Below, piece by piece: positions 45,001 to 56,100 of a DNA stretch of 64,000 bases; position 1 is the stretch's first letter; the number at the start of each line of letters is the position of its first letter. The stretch covers positions 315,001-379,000 of the forward strand of contig NC_020170.2 of NCBI RefSeq assembly GCF_000224145.3, read 5' to 3'. This DNA is from Ciona intestinalis (lineage: Eukaryota; Chordata; Ascidiacea; Phlebobranchia; Cionidae). Below the pieces are notes generated by a model. It was not told where the DNA came from. It saw nothing but the letters and a program-made list of their open reading frames with translations, and searched no databases. The translations under genes were made by a program, and so were the position numbers.

Positions 45001-47900
45001 ATACTTAACAGGCTTACACTTTGTTTTAAACCAAAATAAATGAATTTATCCAGTACATCAATCAATTAATGGTTCTGTTATGTTATAGGATCACATGGCA
45101 TATTTGTCTGTGAAACACCAAACTTTTATAAATTTCCATTTTGCATTTTTACTTACCATGTCTGTTTCATAAATTGTAAATTGATCAAAGTTTCGAGGCA
45201 CAATTGAAAATCTCTAAACTAAATCTTTCTGTTTATCTGGGCAAGATTTAATAATAATTTCCCATATGTAACTAACCAGGTACAGACAGAAGATCAATAC
45301 ATCTTCATACATGATGCGTTACTTGAAGCAATTAATAGTGGAAACACAGAACTACCAGCAAAAGATTTGTTCAACCATCTTCATAAACTGACCACGCCCG
45401 ACCATGGCAACCCAGTAACTGGCATGGAACTTGAATTTAAAGTAAATTTTAAGAAATGTTTGATTATTTAACTCTTAACATTTAGTATTAATTTGTATTT
45501 TCTACCCAGGTCTTTGTTTATATTACATAGCATAACTTTTGTTTGTATTTTCAAATTCAGTAAAGCAGTATATTAAAGAGAAAGAACCAGTATTAAACTT
45601 CAAAACTCATGTTATATTATTACATAACAATGCTTATTGTTTACAGCGATTGGCAAGCAACAAAGCATCAGCATCACGATTTGTTTCAGCAAATCTACCT
45701 TGCAATAAATTCAAGAATCGTCTTGTTAATATTCTTCCATACGAGGGTACAAGGGTGTGTCTTCAACCAATAAGAGGAGTGGAAGGCTCGGATTATATTA
45801 ACGCCAGCTTTATTGATGGATACAGGTAAGTTGTGATAATTTTGTCTCCCGGCTTTTTAAACAGTCGTTTGGTTTAGCACAAAAAAAATTCCAAAATCAC
45901 TGTTTTCAAATAGTATTAAAACATGTCTCTCTCACCTGCCTTAAATATTAGGTTTAGAATATTTTTATCAGAAAAGAAACTACTTTTTAGCTCTGGTGAA
46001 ACTGTATTCACTGTGAGAAAAATAAATGCAGAGCTGTTTGAGATACACAAGTTACATATATTCTGTTTGTCAAGTGTTTTGAGTTTTATTTACTAATTAT
46101 ACAAATGTTTTAAAATTTCTAGACAAAAAAGAGCTTACATTGCCACGCAAGGTCCACTCCCTGAAACAACGGATGACTTTTGGAGAATGTTGTGGGAACA
46201 TAATTCAACTATCGTTGTTATGTTGACCAAACTACGTGAACAAGGCCGGGTGGGTTGGCTTGCTCTTTCCCCCCTTGTTTATATTCATCTTATTCTATTA
46301 ATTATGCATTCAATGTTTACTTAAATTTTTAAATCATTTTGTTTCCATCGATGGGTTAGATTTACTTCAGCATGTTATATTCGATGCTAAATTTAATTCA
46401 ACCATTGAACATATAAAAAGATATAATAAACAAGAATATTATTGTTTTGGGAAAGATAAATAGGAGTTATAATCTGTATGGTGTCTTCAGTATGAATATC
46501 ATGTTTGTGTCTTAGTTTAATAAAACATATATTTCTATTATATTGTTGACAATAACAGGACAAGTGTCATCAGTATTGGCCAGCTGAACGATCTGCACGT
46601 TACCAATACTTTGTGGTTGATCCGATGTCTGAATACAGCATGCAACAATATGTGTTACGGGAGTTTAAGGTAATATGATTAATGATTATATATGATTAAA
46701 GCAATACCAACAAAGACGGAAAATTTATAAATGGAAAGAGATACTTAAATTTTACCGAACATACCGTAATAGTTTAAAAAGAAACGACAGCTTCTGAAAA
46801 ATTGTATGATAAAATAACTCTGGAGTAAAAAAATAAATTGGCCATGCGACAAAGTAGGGCATTTTCTTTAAGAAAAATGGTACTTTGCCGGTTTCTTACT
46901 TTTAAACCCAAATGACTGCCTTTTTTTAAACTGAAGGTACTAGGAAGACATATTAAACAAAAACATCATTAAGTCTTATATATATATATCACATTTGAAC
47001 ATCTCTTTCTATATACAAATTTTGATTTCCGTTGGTATGCCCTTTTGAAGCTTGGTTAAAAACAACTTTAATTTATTTGTATGTTCAATATTGGACTTGT
47101 AACAGAGTGGTTTAAACAAGTTCTTTTGTTAGAGTAACTTTGTGGCATCAAACAATTGTTATCATGCGAATATTTGAATAAATCACAAAATATGATGCAG
47201 GTGACCGATGCAAGGGATGGACAATCACGGACTGTTCGACAATTCCAGTTCACTGATTGGCCAGAACAAGCCGTACCAAAGTCAGGAGAAGGTTTCATTG
47301 ATTTCATTGGTCAAGTTCATAAAACTAAGGAGCAGTTTGGCCAAGAAGGACCGATCACCATCCACTGCAGTGCGGGGGTTGGAAGGACAGGAGTTTTTAT
47401 CACATTATCACTCGCTCTTGAAAGAATGAGGTTTGAGAACTTAGTCGACATGTTTCAGGTGATTCCCTATTACTCATATATATATGCAGTCCATCCGTTA
47501 ACTGATGATTCAAATATTGTGTTATGGTTGGTCCTCTTACAGTTGTTGTATTAAATCCTTTTCTGTTGGTATTCAACTTAATTTTTTTTTGTTAGAAGTT
47601 TAAGATATTGTATTTTATGAAAATGGGTCTCCAAAGCTTCTCTATTAATCTTTGGGTTGCTGCAAAAGTTTGAGAAGTGCTGCTAATGTCATTCAACTCA
47701 TGTTTTGTTTGATTCATCATTAATCATTTGTACATACAATCACAAGTGACCAAGTTCTAGTAAACCATCTTTACCCACAGACTGTGAAGATACTTCGCAC
47801 ACAACGACCAGCCATGGTTCAAACTGAAGATCAATATCAGTTCTGCTACAGAGCTGCTCTTGAATATCTTGGATCATTTGATCATTACACCATGGCATAG
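24067..47900 (+). CDS. PTPRF/PTPRD/PTPRS: LAR-type (type IIA) receptor tyrosine phosphatase, complete
   Basis: Adhesion receptor phosphatase of the LAR class, likely pre-duplication orthologue of vertebrate PTPRF/D/S. Exons: 24067-24154, 24257-24286, 25119-25249, 25997-26165, 28336-28521, 31457-31567, 31808-31816, 32254-32379, 32527-32702, 33074-33231, 33725-33840, 33996-34142, 34465-34617, 34737-34900, 35196-35349, 35897-36193, 36659-36861, 37203-37320, 37483-37597, 37980-38110, 38462-38756, 38926-39147, 39457-39563, 40100-40247, 40405-40522, 40751-40912, 41105-41286, 41686-41694, 41871-41992, 42176-42273, 42516-42688, 42920-43046, 43955-44074, 44370-44524, 44782-44905, 45280-45441, 45647-45825, 46123-46249, 46559-46669, 47201-47458, 47781-47900. 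With both microexons: 1966 aa. Signal peptide 1-20; Ig disulfides C63-C120, C169-C219, C269-C320; eight FN3 from 343 to about 1130; furin-type RRRKR 1219-1223; TM about 1316-1336; D1 with WPD 1572-1574 and Cys1606; D2 with WPE 1861-1863 and Cys1897; C-terminus [12 protein letters not shown]. The D1 signature reads [10 protein letters not shown], with Ala1613 replacing the usual Thr/Ser. Confidence 0.96.
24257..24286 (+). CDS. 30/27-nt exon with tandem (NAGNAG) acceptor, receptor phosphatase exon 2
   Basis: TTAGCAG precedes CCATTTACC. Use of the first AG gives 30 nt and use of the second gives 27 nt; both keep the frame, so one Ala before Ig1 is optional. Confidence 0.6.
24607..24863. mobile_element. 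hAT-like MITE in a receptor phosphatase intron (257 bp)
   Basis: Terminal inverted repeats CCAGACTGCAGAGTATGGCA and CCAGTCTGCAAAGTATGGCA (right end reversed) differ at two positions. They are flanked by a perfect 8-bp duplication, AGAAGAAC, at 24599-24606 and 24864-24871. The CpG-rich subterminal GCACGCGCG block is also inverted. Confidence 0.88.
26166..28335. other. 2.2-kb receptor phosphatase intron, nothing recognised
   Basis: Strongly AT-rich, between the exons that complete Ig1 and begin Ig2. No repeat family or exon could be supported. Confidence 0.5.
28838..28962 (-). mobile_element. SINE 3' fragment
   Basis: ATGTAACTTACTTTATCCTT, GCGTGGCCGG and CCAGCTTACGAGTTACCATG identify the SINE 3' part on the minus strand, in the intron after the first Ig2 exon. 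Confidence 0.75.
28963..31456. other. Large receptor phosphatase intron within Ig2, partly CpG-richer
   Basis: The intron splits Ig2 near the position of the vertebrate mini-exon A site. About 29230-30900 has visibly more CpG (for example GCGCACGGGGTGCTCG and CACGTCGGTTTCAGTTTCAC) than the flanking AT-rich sequence, but no exon or element could be defined. Confidence 0.4.
31808..31816 (+). CDS. 9-nt microexon at the Ig2-Ig3 junction
   Basis: TTCGTCCAA is preceded by a strong acceptor (CATTCTTTTTTATAG) and followed by donor GTAAGT. Flanking exons end and begin in phase 1, so the exon can be included or skipped without changing frame. Inclusion gives ...YVKVRPKRLAY..., skipping gives ...YVKERLAY.... 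The position matches the vertebrate meB mini-exon (ELRE) between Ig2 and Ig3. Confidence 0.7.
33455..33632 (+). mobile_element. Diverged SINE 3' part in an FN3 intron
   Basis: GGCTCCAATCCAGTGGTTGC, AATTGTTAGCCATACAG, ACCCACAAAATTAT, GGTAACTCGCACGA and the TTCATTCATAC tail follow the SINE order on the plus strand. Confidence 0.65.
41375..41608. repeat. 117-bp tandem duplication upstream of the juxtamembrane microexon
   Basis: Two near-identical copies start TGTTATTTTTAAAGAAAAAA at about 41375 and 41492, in the intron between the TM exon and the microexon at 41686. Confidence 0.95.
41686..41694 (+). CDS. 9-nt juxtamembrane microexon of the receptor phosphatase
   Basis: TCCTGGAAG is preceded by CATAACAG and followed by the consensus donor GTGAGT. 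The flanking junctions are phase 2, so it is optional in frame. It inserts Ser-Pro-Gly into the basic stretch after the membrane helix (TRRKNAK becomes TRSPGRKNAK). Vertebrate LAR receptors also have short alternative exons in this cytoplasmic segment. Confidence 0.65.
43381..43843. mobile_element. hAT-like MITE in the D1 phosphatase intron (463 bp)
   Basis: Terminal inverted repeats CCGCGGTTCCCAAA and CAGTGGTTCCCAAA (right end reversed) are flanked by a perfect 8-bp duplication, TAATAAGC, at 43373-43380 and 43844-43851. Subterminal CpG-rich blocks (GTGCGCCG) are repeated at both ends. No transposase. Confidence 0.92.
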
Positions 47901-48600
47901 ATATCACAACTAACTACTTAGATATCACAAGCATTAATACTAACGCCTATATGTATTTTAAATGTTGTTGTTTTTTCTGTTCATATTTTTTCCCCCTATT
48001 ACCTATATTGTTACTTCCATATGTCAGTAGTGCAAAATATTTGTTTAAACAAAGGAGCAAATTTCAAGTTTGCTAAAGCTGCTTGGCTATGGTACATCAA
48101 AGAATTATGAAACTGGTTTATAAATTGTTTAACCATTGTAAAATACGCCATAATAGAATTTGCTTTCTAGTGACCAAAAACTTAATATAAAGAAAGTCTT
48201 TGGTCTGAAATATTTTGACAACTCGGCTTTTAGTTATTTTATTCCAAAGTTGTAAATATAGTAAGCTGACCACCATTTTGCTAAGTTTGTGGCCAAAGTA
48301 TTCATTATCATTGACCTTGTGTTCATGTTATACAAGTATTGCTTTGCCAATAGTTTTAACTGTATTCCCGAATGCGATGCATCATGTTTTATTTCATTAA
48401 AACTCTTATTAAACTTCTGCTTCAAAAATTAAAAAGATAATAATATCGTTTAGAAAACTGCGAGGCGCATTTGGCAAACCTGTCAAAAAGACATGGTTTA
48501 TCACATCACTTACTTCTCCTCACATGAACTTAATTAAAACGTTTTTTATTCAACTAAACATGACACACGGGTTCGTTTATTAATAAGCACGATGAATTTT
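47901..48600. other. 3' flank of the receptor phosphatase gene
   Basis: Probable 3' UTR followed by intergenic sequence. No exon or repeat recognised. Confidence 0.5.
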
Positions 48601-48603
48601 TAA

Positions 48604-49404
48604 GATGTCGTGATATATTCGTTCCGATTGATATATTTGTACCGGGCGCTATTGCGCATGCCCATGGCGCCCTCTATAACAAAACAAAAACATTTATACT
48701 GTACTAACTGCTAAAACTCCGAGCAAACACTATCTCATGCGATAATTCGTCAAATAACTCATCAAAACTGTCTACAATTCGCACAGGCGCTGCAAAACCA
48801 TCCGCCTCCAGTTTCGAGAGAGGCGCCGACGGTGTCCAGGCCTGTTATAGAGGGCGCCATGGTACCGACTAAAAATAGTTCCGGGGAAATTATTACAAAA
48901 CATATTCTATTAGCATATGTACACTTGAGGTCGCAATGATTCATTTTTAATGGTTACGTAGCGCTATAACTTATTTAAAGCTGAATCGGTAAAACAATCA
49001 ATAAATAGTTTTTTTATGACGGATATTAATATTCGCAATTGATATAAGGTGGCACGCGTAGAAGGTATTAAAAGTTCCGGCTATAATTTTTTGTATTCTA
49101 GAATAACCTTATGGTTCACCAACACCGTGAATTATTATCTAAAATGTGCCTTTTGAACTAGCATAAACTTTTTCTAGGATACAAATAACATACCAACTCA
49201 GTTTTGCTGATTTTAAATCAAAAACTAAAGTTTTAACGTGTAAGCGTCGTGTCTGGAACGTTTTCAATGGAGGGTCGTAATAAATTTGGACCGGGTGGTT
49301 ATTGTATTTGTTCCGAGCCGTTGCGCATGCGCAGTAGCGTCTCGGCGCATGCGCAATAGCGCTCGGTACAAATATATCAATCGGAACGAATATATCACAA
49401 CATC
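48604..49404. mobile_element. Non-autonomous DNA element with 57-bp terminal inverted repeats
   Basis: 48604-48660 is the reverse complement of 49348-49404 at 55 of 57 positions (the left arm contains TCGTTCCGATTGATATATTT). A second, perfect 19-bp inverted pair (CCATGGCGCCCTCTATAAC at 48662-48680 and its complement at 48844-48862) lies inside the left part. No transposase. Target duplication unclear. Confidence 0.85.
49322..49355. promoter_or_regulatory. Two NRF1-type palindromes at the right end of the DNA element
   Basis: TGCGCATGCGCA at 49322-49333 fits the NRF1 consensus perfectly, and GGCGCATGCGCA at 49344-49355 fits its core. They lie about 530-570 bases before the nearest upstream start codon of the coiled-coil gene. 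Confidence 0.55.
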
Positions 49405-49463
49405 GGTAAGTTATAAGTAAGCGTATAGATGATGGGTCACGTGGTGTACATGACGCGGAGTAG

Positions 49464-49471
49464 TGACGTCA
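49464..49471. promoter_or_regulatory. CRE palindrome TGACGTCA
   Basis: Perfect CREB/ATF site about 420 bases upstream of the coiled-coil gene's first ATG, next to an E-box-like CACGTG at about 49439. Confidence 0.5.
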
Positions 49472-49886
49472 TAACAGGGTTGTTGACTTTGAGTAAATAT
49501 CGTTTTATTTGTGTGATTAGTTGTTTAACGACTGTAACCACGTGGGTTGAATATTACACTAAAAACTTGGTTGTTTCGGTGGTCATGTTTAAACTAGACT
49601 ACTAGAAAAATATGTTGGGTTGTTAGTTGTTCCGCTTAAAAGTCTAGGTCCGACATATCAGCAAACAAGTTAGTCTAAGAAGGGGTTTGTTTAAAGCAAG
49701 CACGAACTAAATTGTATAGCGTGTTGTCCAAAAGTACGCTGTTTAAAATCAAATGAAAGCAGCAGAGTGATCGCATCTCAGCTGAGGGAATTGTTATTAT
49801 AGGCGGTTGTGTTTAGTGGTTCGGTGAGCGAAGTAAAGAATGGATTTCTACGTCACACGGAAGCAGATAGTGGAAAACAGAGGATT

Positions 49887-51509
49887 ATGACAAAACGACA
49901 CAACTATTTTTGTGTAACCATGGTCACCATATGGAACAAGGTGGCGGCACGAAGAAAAAGTCTTTATTTAAATTCCCCTGGTGAGTCGTTACAAAGATAG
50001 TGTGCGTTATGTTAAAGATCTGACATATTTTATTGGTGATAGACGTTGCTTTCAAAACGTACAGCAATGAACTCCAACTACCACAGCGGTTATAAAGATA
50101 AACCTGCACATCATGTTGAAACGTCTAATCAACCATCCAATATAGACGTTGGTGCGTTGGATTATGTAAATACTCAAGACTTAATTAATCAACGTGATGA
50201 AGCTTTAAGGGTGAGTTGTATAATCAGAATTCAAAATTGGTGACGTAATGTTCATATATACGTGTTAAAATAAGAGGCGATAGTTTAATTGCTTCAATAA
50301 ACACATATATATTTTTCACGGTTTGTTGATTAATGCGTAGTAAAACCGGTAGTCATCCAAACCCTTAACTCTCTTATATATAAAAGCTAATTGTTTGCTA
50401 TGATATCAAAACATCAACCAAATGCGAAATGGAAACCAAATTATCTGCAACGTTAAAAATTATGCCAATGGTCAAAATGTTTCGTTTCTTTAGAAAGAAG
50501 AAGCACTTCGTGATCGATTGAAACTTCAAGAAGCAATTAGTGCGAAACAATTAAATGAACTTCGGATCCAGACTCGCAAGTTGACGACAGAAAACCAGAG
50601 GTTTTATAAATCATCCATTATCAGTGGTACAGGCGGGAAGGGCGATCGTAAACGAGATGTTAAGGTAAGTATTTATTAATTGTTTAATATTTAAAAATCC
50701 GCTACACGCACTTATTAATAATATGTAAAGGTAAAAGATACGAAGAAATTACTGAAGACTATTGATCAATTACAGAACGAAAACTCGACATTAAAGAAAA
50801 AATTAGAAGAAATGGCTAACTTTATACAGGTGCTAACATTCTATATATTAAAGGAAGCAAACATAGTTAGCAACCAAAGCTGTGATTACAACTTTGTTTA
50901 GTATTTCGTTATACCAGGTCACCATCGCGAAATTATCCAATTGTTTCGCTGTTAAGGTTTATATTAAACTTGTAAAAGGAAGATTATTGTCTGCAGTCTA
51001 CACTGTTTTAATTTGTTTCACAAAAATGTCCCCAACAGGTAGCAAGCGACATCAAACTTCACTCTGTGTCTGAGTGTAAAAAGAAAGATGAGCTAATATT
51101 TCGTTTGCGCGCCGAAAAAGAAGCTACGCGTCACGTGATCGAAGAGGAAGTTGAGCGAAGATCAAAAGTTGAAAACGAACTTTATTCGTTCCAGAATTAT
51201 CTTGTATATTCATCCGCGAAATCAAGGGAGCAGTTACGTCATAAAGCGGTACAAACAATGACCAGTATACCGGTGCGCACTGCTGGCTCAGTACGCACCG
51301 GTATAGTGCGCAGTAGGCTTGTGCGCAGAACATCGAGCGACATTTTCCACAAACCTCCTATAATCAAAAGAAGAGAAATTACGTGTCTAAGCTACACGGC
51401 GGAAGTTAACAAGAGCGCTCTCCATCGGTTAAAAGTCGTGGAAAACAAACACAAAGTTCAGTCCGATGGTATGAGGAAAAAATTCCATGACGTCATCGGA
51501 AGGGCATGA
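49887..51509 (+). CDS. Coiled-coil protein of unknown function, five exons
   Basis: Exons: 49887-49980, 50065-50210, 50494-50664, 50731-50829 and 51039-51509 (TGA). All are GT-AG with consistent phase. From ATG 49887 the product is 326 aa; from ATG 50067 in exon 2 it is 294 aa. The start is uncertain because exon 1 has several ATGs and its encoded N-terminus (rich in Lys and Arg) is not recognisably conserved. The middle is a strong heptad-rich coiled coil: QDLINQRDEALR, KEEALRDRLKLQEAIS, then KKLLKTIDQLQNENSTLKKK and ELIFRLRAEKEATRHVIEEE. The C-terminal third is basic (VRTAGSVRTGIVRSRLVRRT). No enzymatic motif, signal peptide or membrane segment. I do not recognise the family; a cytoskeletal or centrosomal scaffold would be a guess. 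Confidence 0.75.
51266..51305. repeat. Perfect 12-bp inverted repeat inside a coding exon
   Basis: TATACCGGTGCG at 51266-51277 and its exact reverse complement at 51294-51305 flank a 16-nt loop in the last exon of the coiled-coil gene. It encodes part of a near-repeated V-R-T-x-x-S/G motif. Confidence 0.85.
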
Positions 51510-51831
51510 TGATATCATAAACTCATAAAAGAAAGTTAACTCACTGCTTGTTATTTCCTCTAAGTATGATATTCTTCCACGTGTATCTATTAAATTATCA
51601 GCTATATATAGAGAGAGAGCGATAAAGAATTTTGTCTACGCATTGTGTGAATGCGCAACGTAAGCGATTTTAATATACCGTTTTTTTCTGTAACATTTTA
51701 AAATTAACCTTACGATAGATTGCTAATTATGTGTGTTGAACAGTACACGTTAAACAGGAACGGAATTTAGTATAGTTATTTCCTATTTAAAACAACAACT
51801 GCAAAAAATGATTAATTTTCATTATTTATAT

Positions 51832-51992
51832 AGTAGGGTGAGGGAAGATGGGACATCTTTAGCACATAATATCCAAATATCCAGATCGTGTTTCGAACAA
51901 TTAACAACGGTCTGGAAATCGTGAGGATACGGTTTTATAATTGTTTACATAAAATAGAGTTAGAAAGTGTCCCCTCTTCCCCCACCCTACTG
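51832..51992 (+). mobile_element. TA-flanked MITE
   Basis: Left end AGTAGGGTGAGGGAAGATGG, right end CTCTTCCCCCACCCTACT. Slightly shortened interior. Confidence 0.9.
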
Positions 51993-53121
51993 TATATGTT
52001 TGGCTTCGAGTGGTAACATTAAAAACACATGTTGTTTTGAAATTTATGTGTTAAATGTCGAATCGAAATGAAATTATTAACATTCGTTAATAATTTATTG
52101 CGTGCAAATGTCGCTTGTGAGTGTTTTATATTTCTCCGTTGATACTAATCTATAGATTGTGTTACATGCTACGTATGAGTATTTATACTTCATCGTGTCC
52201 GCTCCAGAGGTTTTCTGCGTAAATTAGACTAATATTTGTCAAAGTGTAAGCTCTGTGCGAAACACATTACACTTTATGACGTAATATTGTTGTCATTATT
52301 GTGTACCATCCAGTAGTTTACGTCATGATATAACGAGGCCGTTCGGCGAAATGATAGTGCCCACATTTTAATACCATACACTTCGCCCTGGCATGACGCG
52401 CGGCACAGGGGGTGTGTAAATTGGAGTTCTTGCGCAGATGGAGAATTTTATTCTTTTTTCGCTTTTGGCTGTTATCGATCGTTAAATATAAACAGCCGTG
52501 CCAGCAATCTAGATGCCTTTCTGCGCACGAGGCAGTCTGTATCTGGTAGTTTGCTTCTGGTGTTTATACTATTCGCAAGTCAGGGAAGCTTGACGGATGA
52601 ATAAGTGCTAGTAATTGTATCGCTCAGTTTTAGCAGTATGACTTTAGAAATAGAACAGTACTTGTCAAGGTTCTACTTTTTATATAATTTCTTTGTTTGT
52701 TTATTGAATATTAAAGGTATAATGTTATAACATACGAGACGTCACGTAAGCATAACTAACACTTGATACTAAATTGTTTAAAATTTACCACTGGGATGTC
52801 CGTTATATTATTCCAATTACCACTTACGACCAAACATCAACTTCGTTGAAATGCAAATATGAATCATCGTCACCTGCTGTGAGGGAAATGACGTCATAAT
52901 GGGTTTTACTCACTATTAAAATGATTACTTTGTTTATTGTTTATTAGATCTATTGTTATAACTATTATAACACATACTACTAACTATATGTGCACATTAT
53001 ATTTTTACTTTAGATTTACCGTGGTAGTTTTATTAAACATTTGTGCAGCAATCAACATTTACGTATCTGCTCAGACTAAGCACCTCAGTTCTGTTAGAAA
53101 CGTTCAATGTACAACGGTGAA
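51993..53121. other. Intergenic segment ahead of the PDE4 5' exons
   Basis: No exon confidently recognised. It contains a TGACGTCA at 52889-52896 and a TGACGTAA near 52277. An open frame near 52937-53125 overlaps the candidate first exon but has no recognisable product. Confidence 0.4.
52889..52896. promoter_or_regulatory. CRE palindrome TGACGTCA
   Basis: Perfect CREB/ATF site about 230 bases before candidate exon A of PDE4. Confidence 0.45.
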
Positions 53122-53143
53122 ATGATGTTGTCACATTTACAAG
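53122..53143 (+). CDS. Candidate PDE4 first exon A
   Basis: ATGATGTTGTCACATTTACA then AG and a strong GTGAGT donor, ending in phase 1, which fits exon B at 55491. It has only seven codons, so it is weakly supported on its own. Confidence 0.35.
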
Positions 53144-56100
53144 GTGAGTTATCACATGAGTTTGTTTGTCGCGTGACCCTTATCTTTATGCACAACAGCA
53201 CGATACTAAAAGTTGAAAAGTTAAGGTCGCTGTTAACGTTTGAGGAATGTCACATTGTTTTTAAGTTTATAACAGCATATACATAGCACAAACCGCCTAT
53301 ACATGGTTAATACGTGTGTGCAAGGTAGGTTATAGTAGGTGTATAAACACAATTTAAAGCATCTGTTACACTGATAACGAAAGGCCCATTACTTTAATTT
53401 GTAACGCACAATCTGTGTATAGGATGTGAACGTATTATGCAGTCAAAGCCTGTTGGTATAGAAATAAATTATATACAGCATGGCCTACTCAATACATTTT
53501 TTATTGAGTACGCCATGTATACAGTAGCGTGGGGGAAGATGGGACACTTTTCAGCTCTATTTTTTCGTACCATTTAGTAAAAACAAGAAACATGCCACTA
53601 ATTATAAAACTATATCCTTACGACTTCCCATAGAACTTCGTTAATTGTTTAAAACACGATCAGGATATTTGGATATTATGTGCCAAAGGTGTGATGTGAT
53701 ACATTTAGCACATAATATTCAAATATCCTGATCGTGTTTTAAACAATTATCAACGGTCTATGAAAGTCGTGAGGATACGGTTTTATCATTCTCTGAATAT
53801 TCTTTGTTTATTACTGAATGGGACGACAAAATAGAATGAAAAGGTTTCCCATCCTTCCCCAACCTCCATATATAGTTGGCGTTGCACATGAAAATGCATG
53901 CTATACAATGTAAACAAAAACACCGATTAGCCTATAGTCACAGATACCGTGTGTGTTTTTTGACGAATTAATGTACTTATTGAGTATCAAGCTACCTAAT
54001 TAACCTTCCAACTACAAGTAGAAAATAATTCCGTTGAGATAAATTAATAAAATAGACTGGCACATATAGTTATGTAAAGCGCGGATGTTTTCTGTCAATA
54101 AAAAATACGACCGAGTGCGTGACGTCACTTCTCGTGGTTACACAGGGAAAGCACCCAAAGTTATAAAGTGATGTTTGTGTTGTCGGATGAGGTACACTCT
54201 TTCAATTCTACATTAGATTTTTTTCTTTACCAAGCAATAATATTGGCTCAAACTGGATGCGATTTTAAAATATAGTATTCGTAAGGTCGCTAAGAATGCT
54301 TATAGTACAAAGAAAATATTATTGAACAATAATAATCTGGAACTATCTAAGCCCACATATAAACAACTCAAACATACGTTGTCCTATAACCAACGATATA
54401 CATTCTAAACAAAAATGAGGCTTTCTCATACTCGTCCTTGGCGTAGGAAATGGCAGAGAAAGCAGATCCAATTTACAAAGCTTCGTGCATTTCGTTGTGG
54501 TACCTTGGCAACGAGAATAGCATTTTATTTGACTTAGGTAAACTATCCAGGAGCTACCTGGCGACTGGAATGCTTGTTATCTGTGAGGTTACAATGTTAT
54601 TATCGGCACAATATGTCAGTCGGCGTTGCTCTATATTGGTAAAAGGAGATTTAATTGCTGGCTAGTTCTAAGTTAAAACAAGAGAGTTGTACAAGATTTA
54701 TAGTTAAGCAGACAACTGTACGATAGAAATATTAGTACTGTCAATAAAAAATTTGCTCTAGAAATATTACCAACATGTAGATATAGTATAGGGTGGGGTA
54801 AGATAAGACATGTTTTTATTCTCTCTTCCCGTTTTATTTGATGGTAAACACAGTATATTTACCCAATTAAGTAACCACATCCTACTGACTTTAAAAAGGG
54901 TTGGATATATTAGTAGCCTAACGACGCATTAGTAGCCTAGACTGTAGATATTGTTGAAGTACTAGTATTGTATAAATATACTTTGTTGTAAAAACGAAAA
55001 GTCATGCTGTAGTGCTGTACAGTGTTCCTGATTAATTGGATAGCCTTACCTACGTCAGCGTTACTGTTATGTTGACGTCACTTGAAAATAAAGATGTAAT
55101 TTTATGTACCGGTGACGTGTCAATGATGTCAATAAAAACTATGACGTCAATGACTGTAGTAATACAGACACATATCTCAGTGAATCAGTTGATAATTACC
55201 ACACTATTTAAAAGCCAAGTGTAATAGTTATGGCAAACCTAAGACCATTTCATGTTATGCACTTTTCTCAAACCCAGCATATTTCTGTGTTCACGTCTTT
55301 CGTGTTTGGCCAATTGTGTTGAATCGCGCCGTTCCCATTGTTTAAAAACTCTTACTCCCCGTGCAGTTTTCCTTTACAGCATTACATAAAAACAATTATC
55401 TGCTTATCTTATTTTACTAATCAGTTAAGTTCTACACGGAGCGATAACAAATTACATTATGATTGTTTCATCTATTTTTTCCATTTTCAGCTGTTAAAAT
55501 GTCAAAAATGAAAATATTAAACTCTAGATCGAAGTCAGTGGGTGACATTGCAGAGAATTCTGACCAATTTGTCCAACAAAATACAGGTAAGCAAATATGT
55601 GGATGGATCTGTGCCTTAAGAAAGAAAATAGTTACAAATGTTTGACCCGACCGGATTGTCTGTTTTATGATCCATCCTGAAGTCGATACCGAAGACAAAT
55701 TATGTTAAGATTAGATTTCCTATGACGTTGAAATACTGTTGATGTCTAAAAGTGCTGTGACGACACCGATTATAAAGGGTTTATGATGTCGTTTCCAGCG
55801 TTGCAGCTGGAAAGTAGAAAAGTACTTCGCGTCGGTCGTTCTTGTTCCATTCGACTTCCGAGTCTATTTGCGCGGCGAAGGATGAGTGAATGGTCATGCG
55901 TTATACCAAGGTAAACCTAGGTTTTAGCAGTAGGTCATTATTAAATTTATTGGGAACCAAGCTGTGTAGCTGAAAACCGTTTTTTTATGCATAGTGCAAA
56001 AAATGTATTTAAAATCTTAACATACGGTGGGGTAAAGTGGGACATAGGAGTAATATGGGACATTTTTTTACCGACCCCCCTTTAATGAAACAGGATATTT

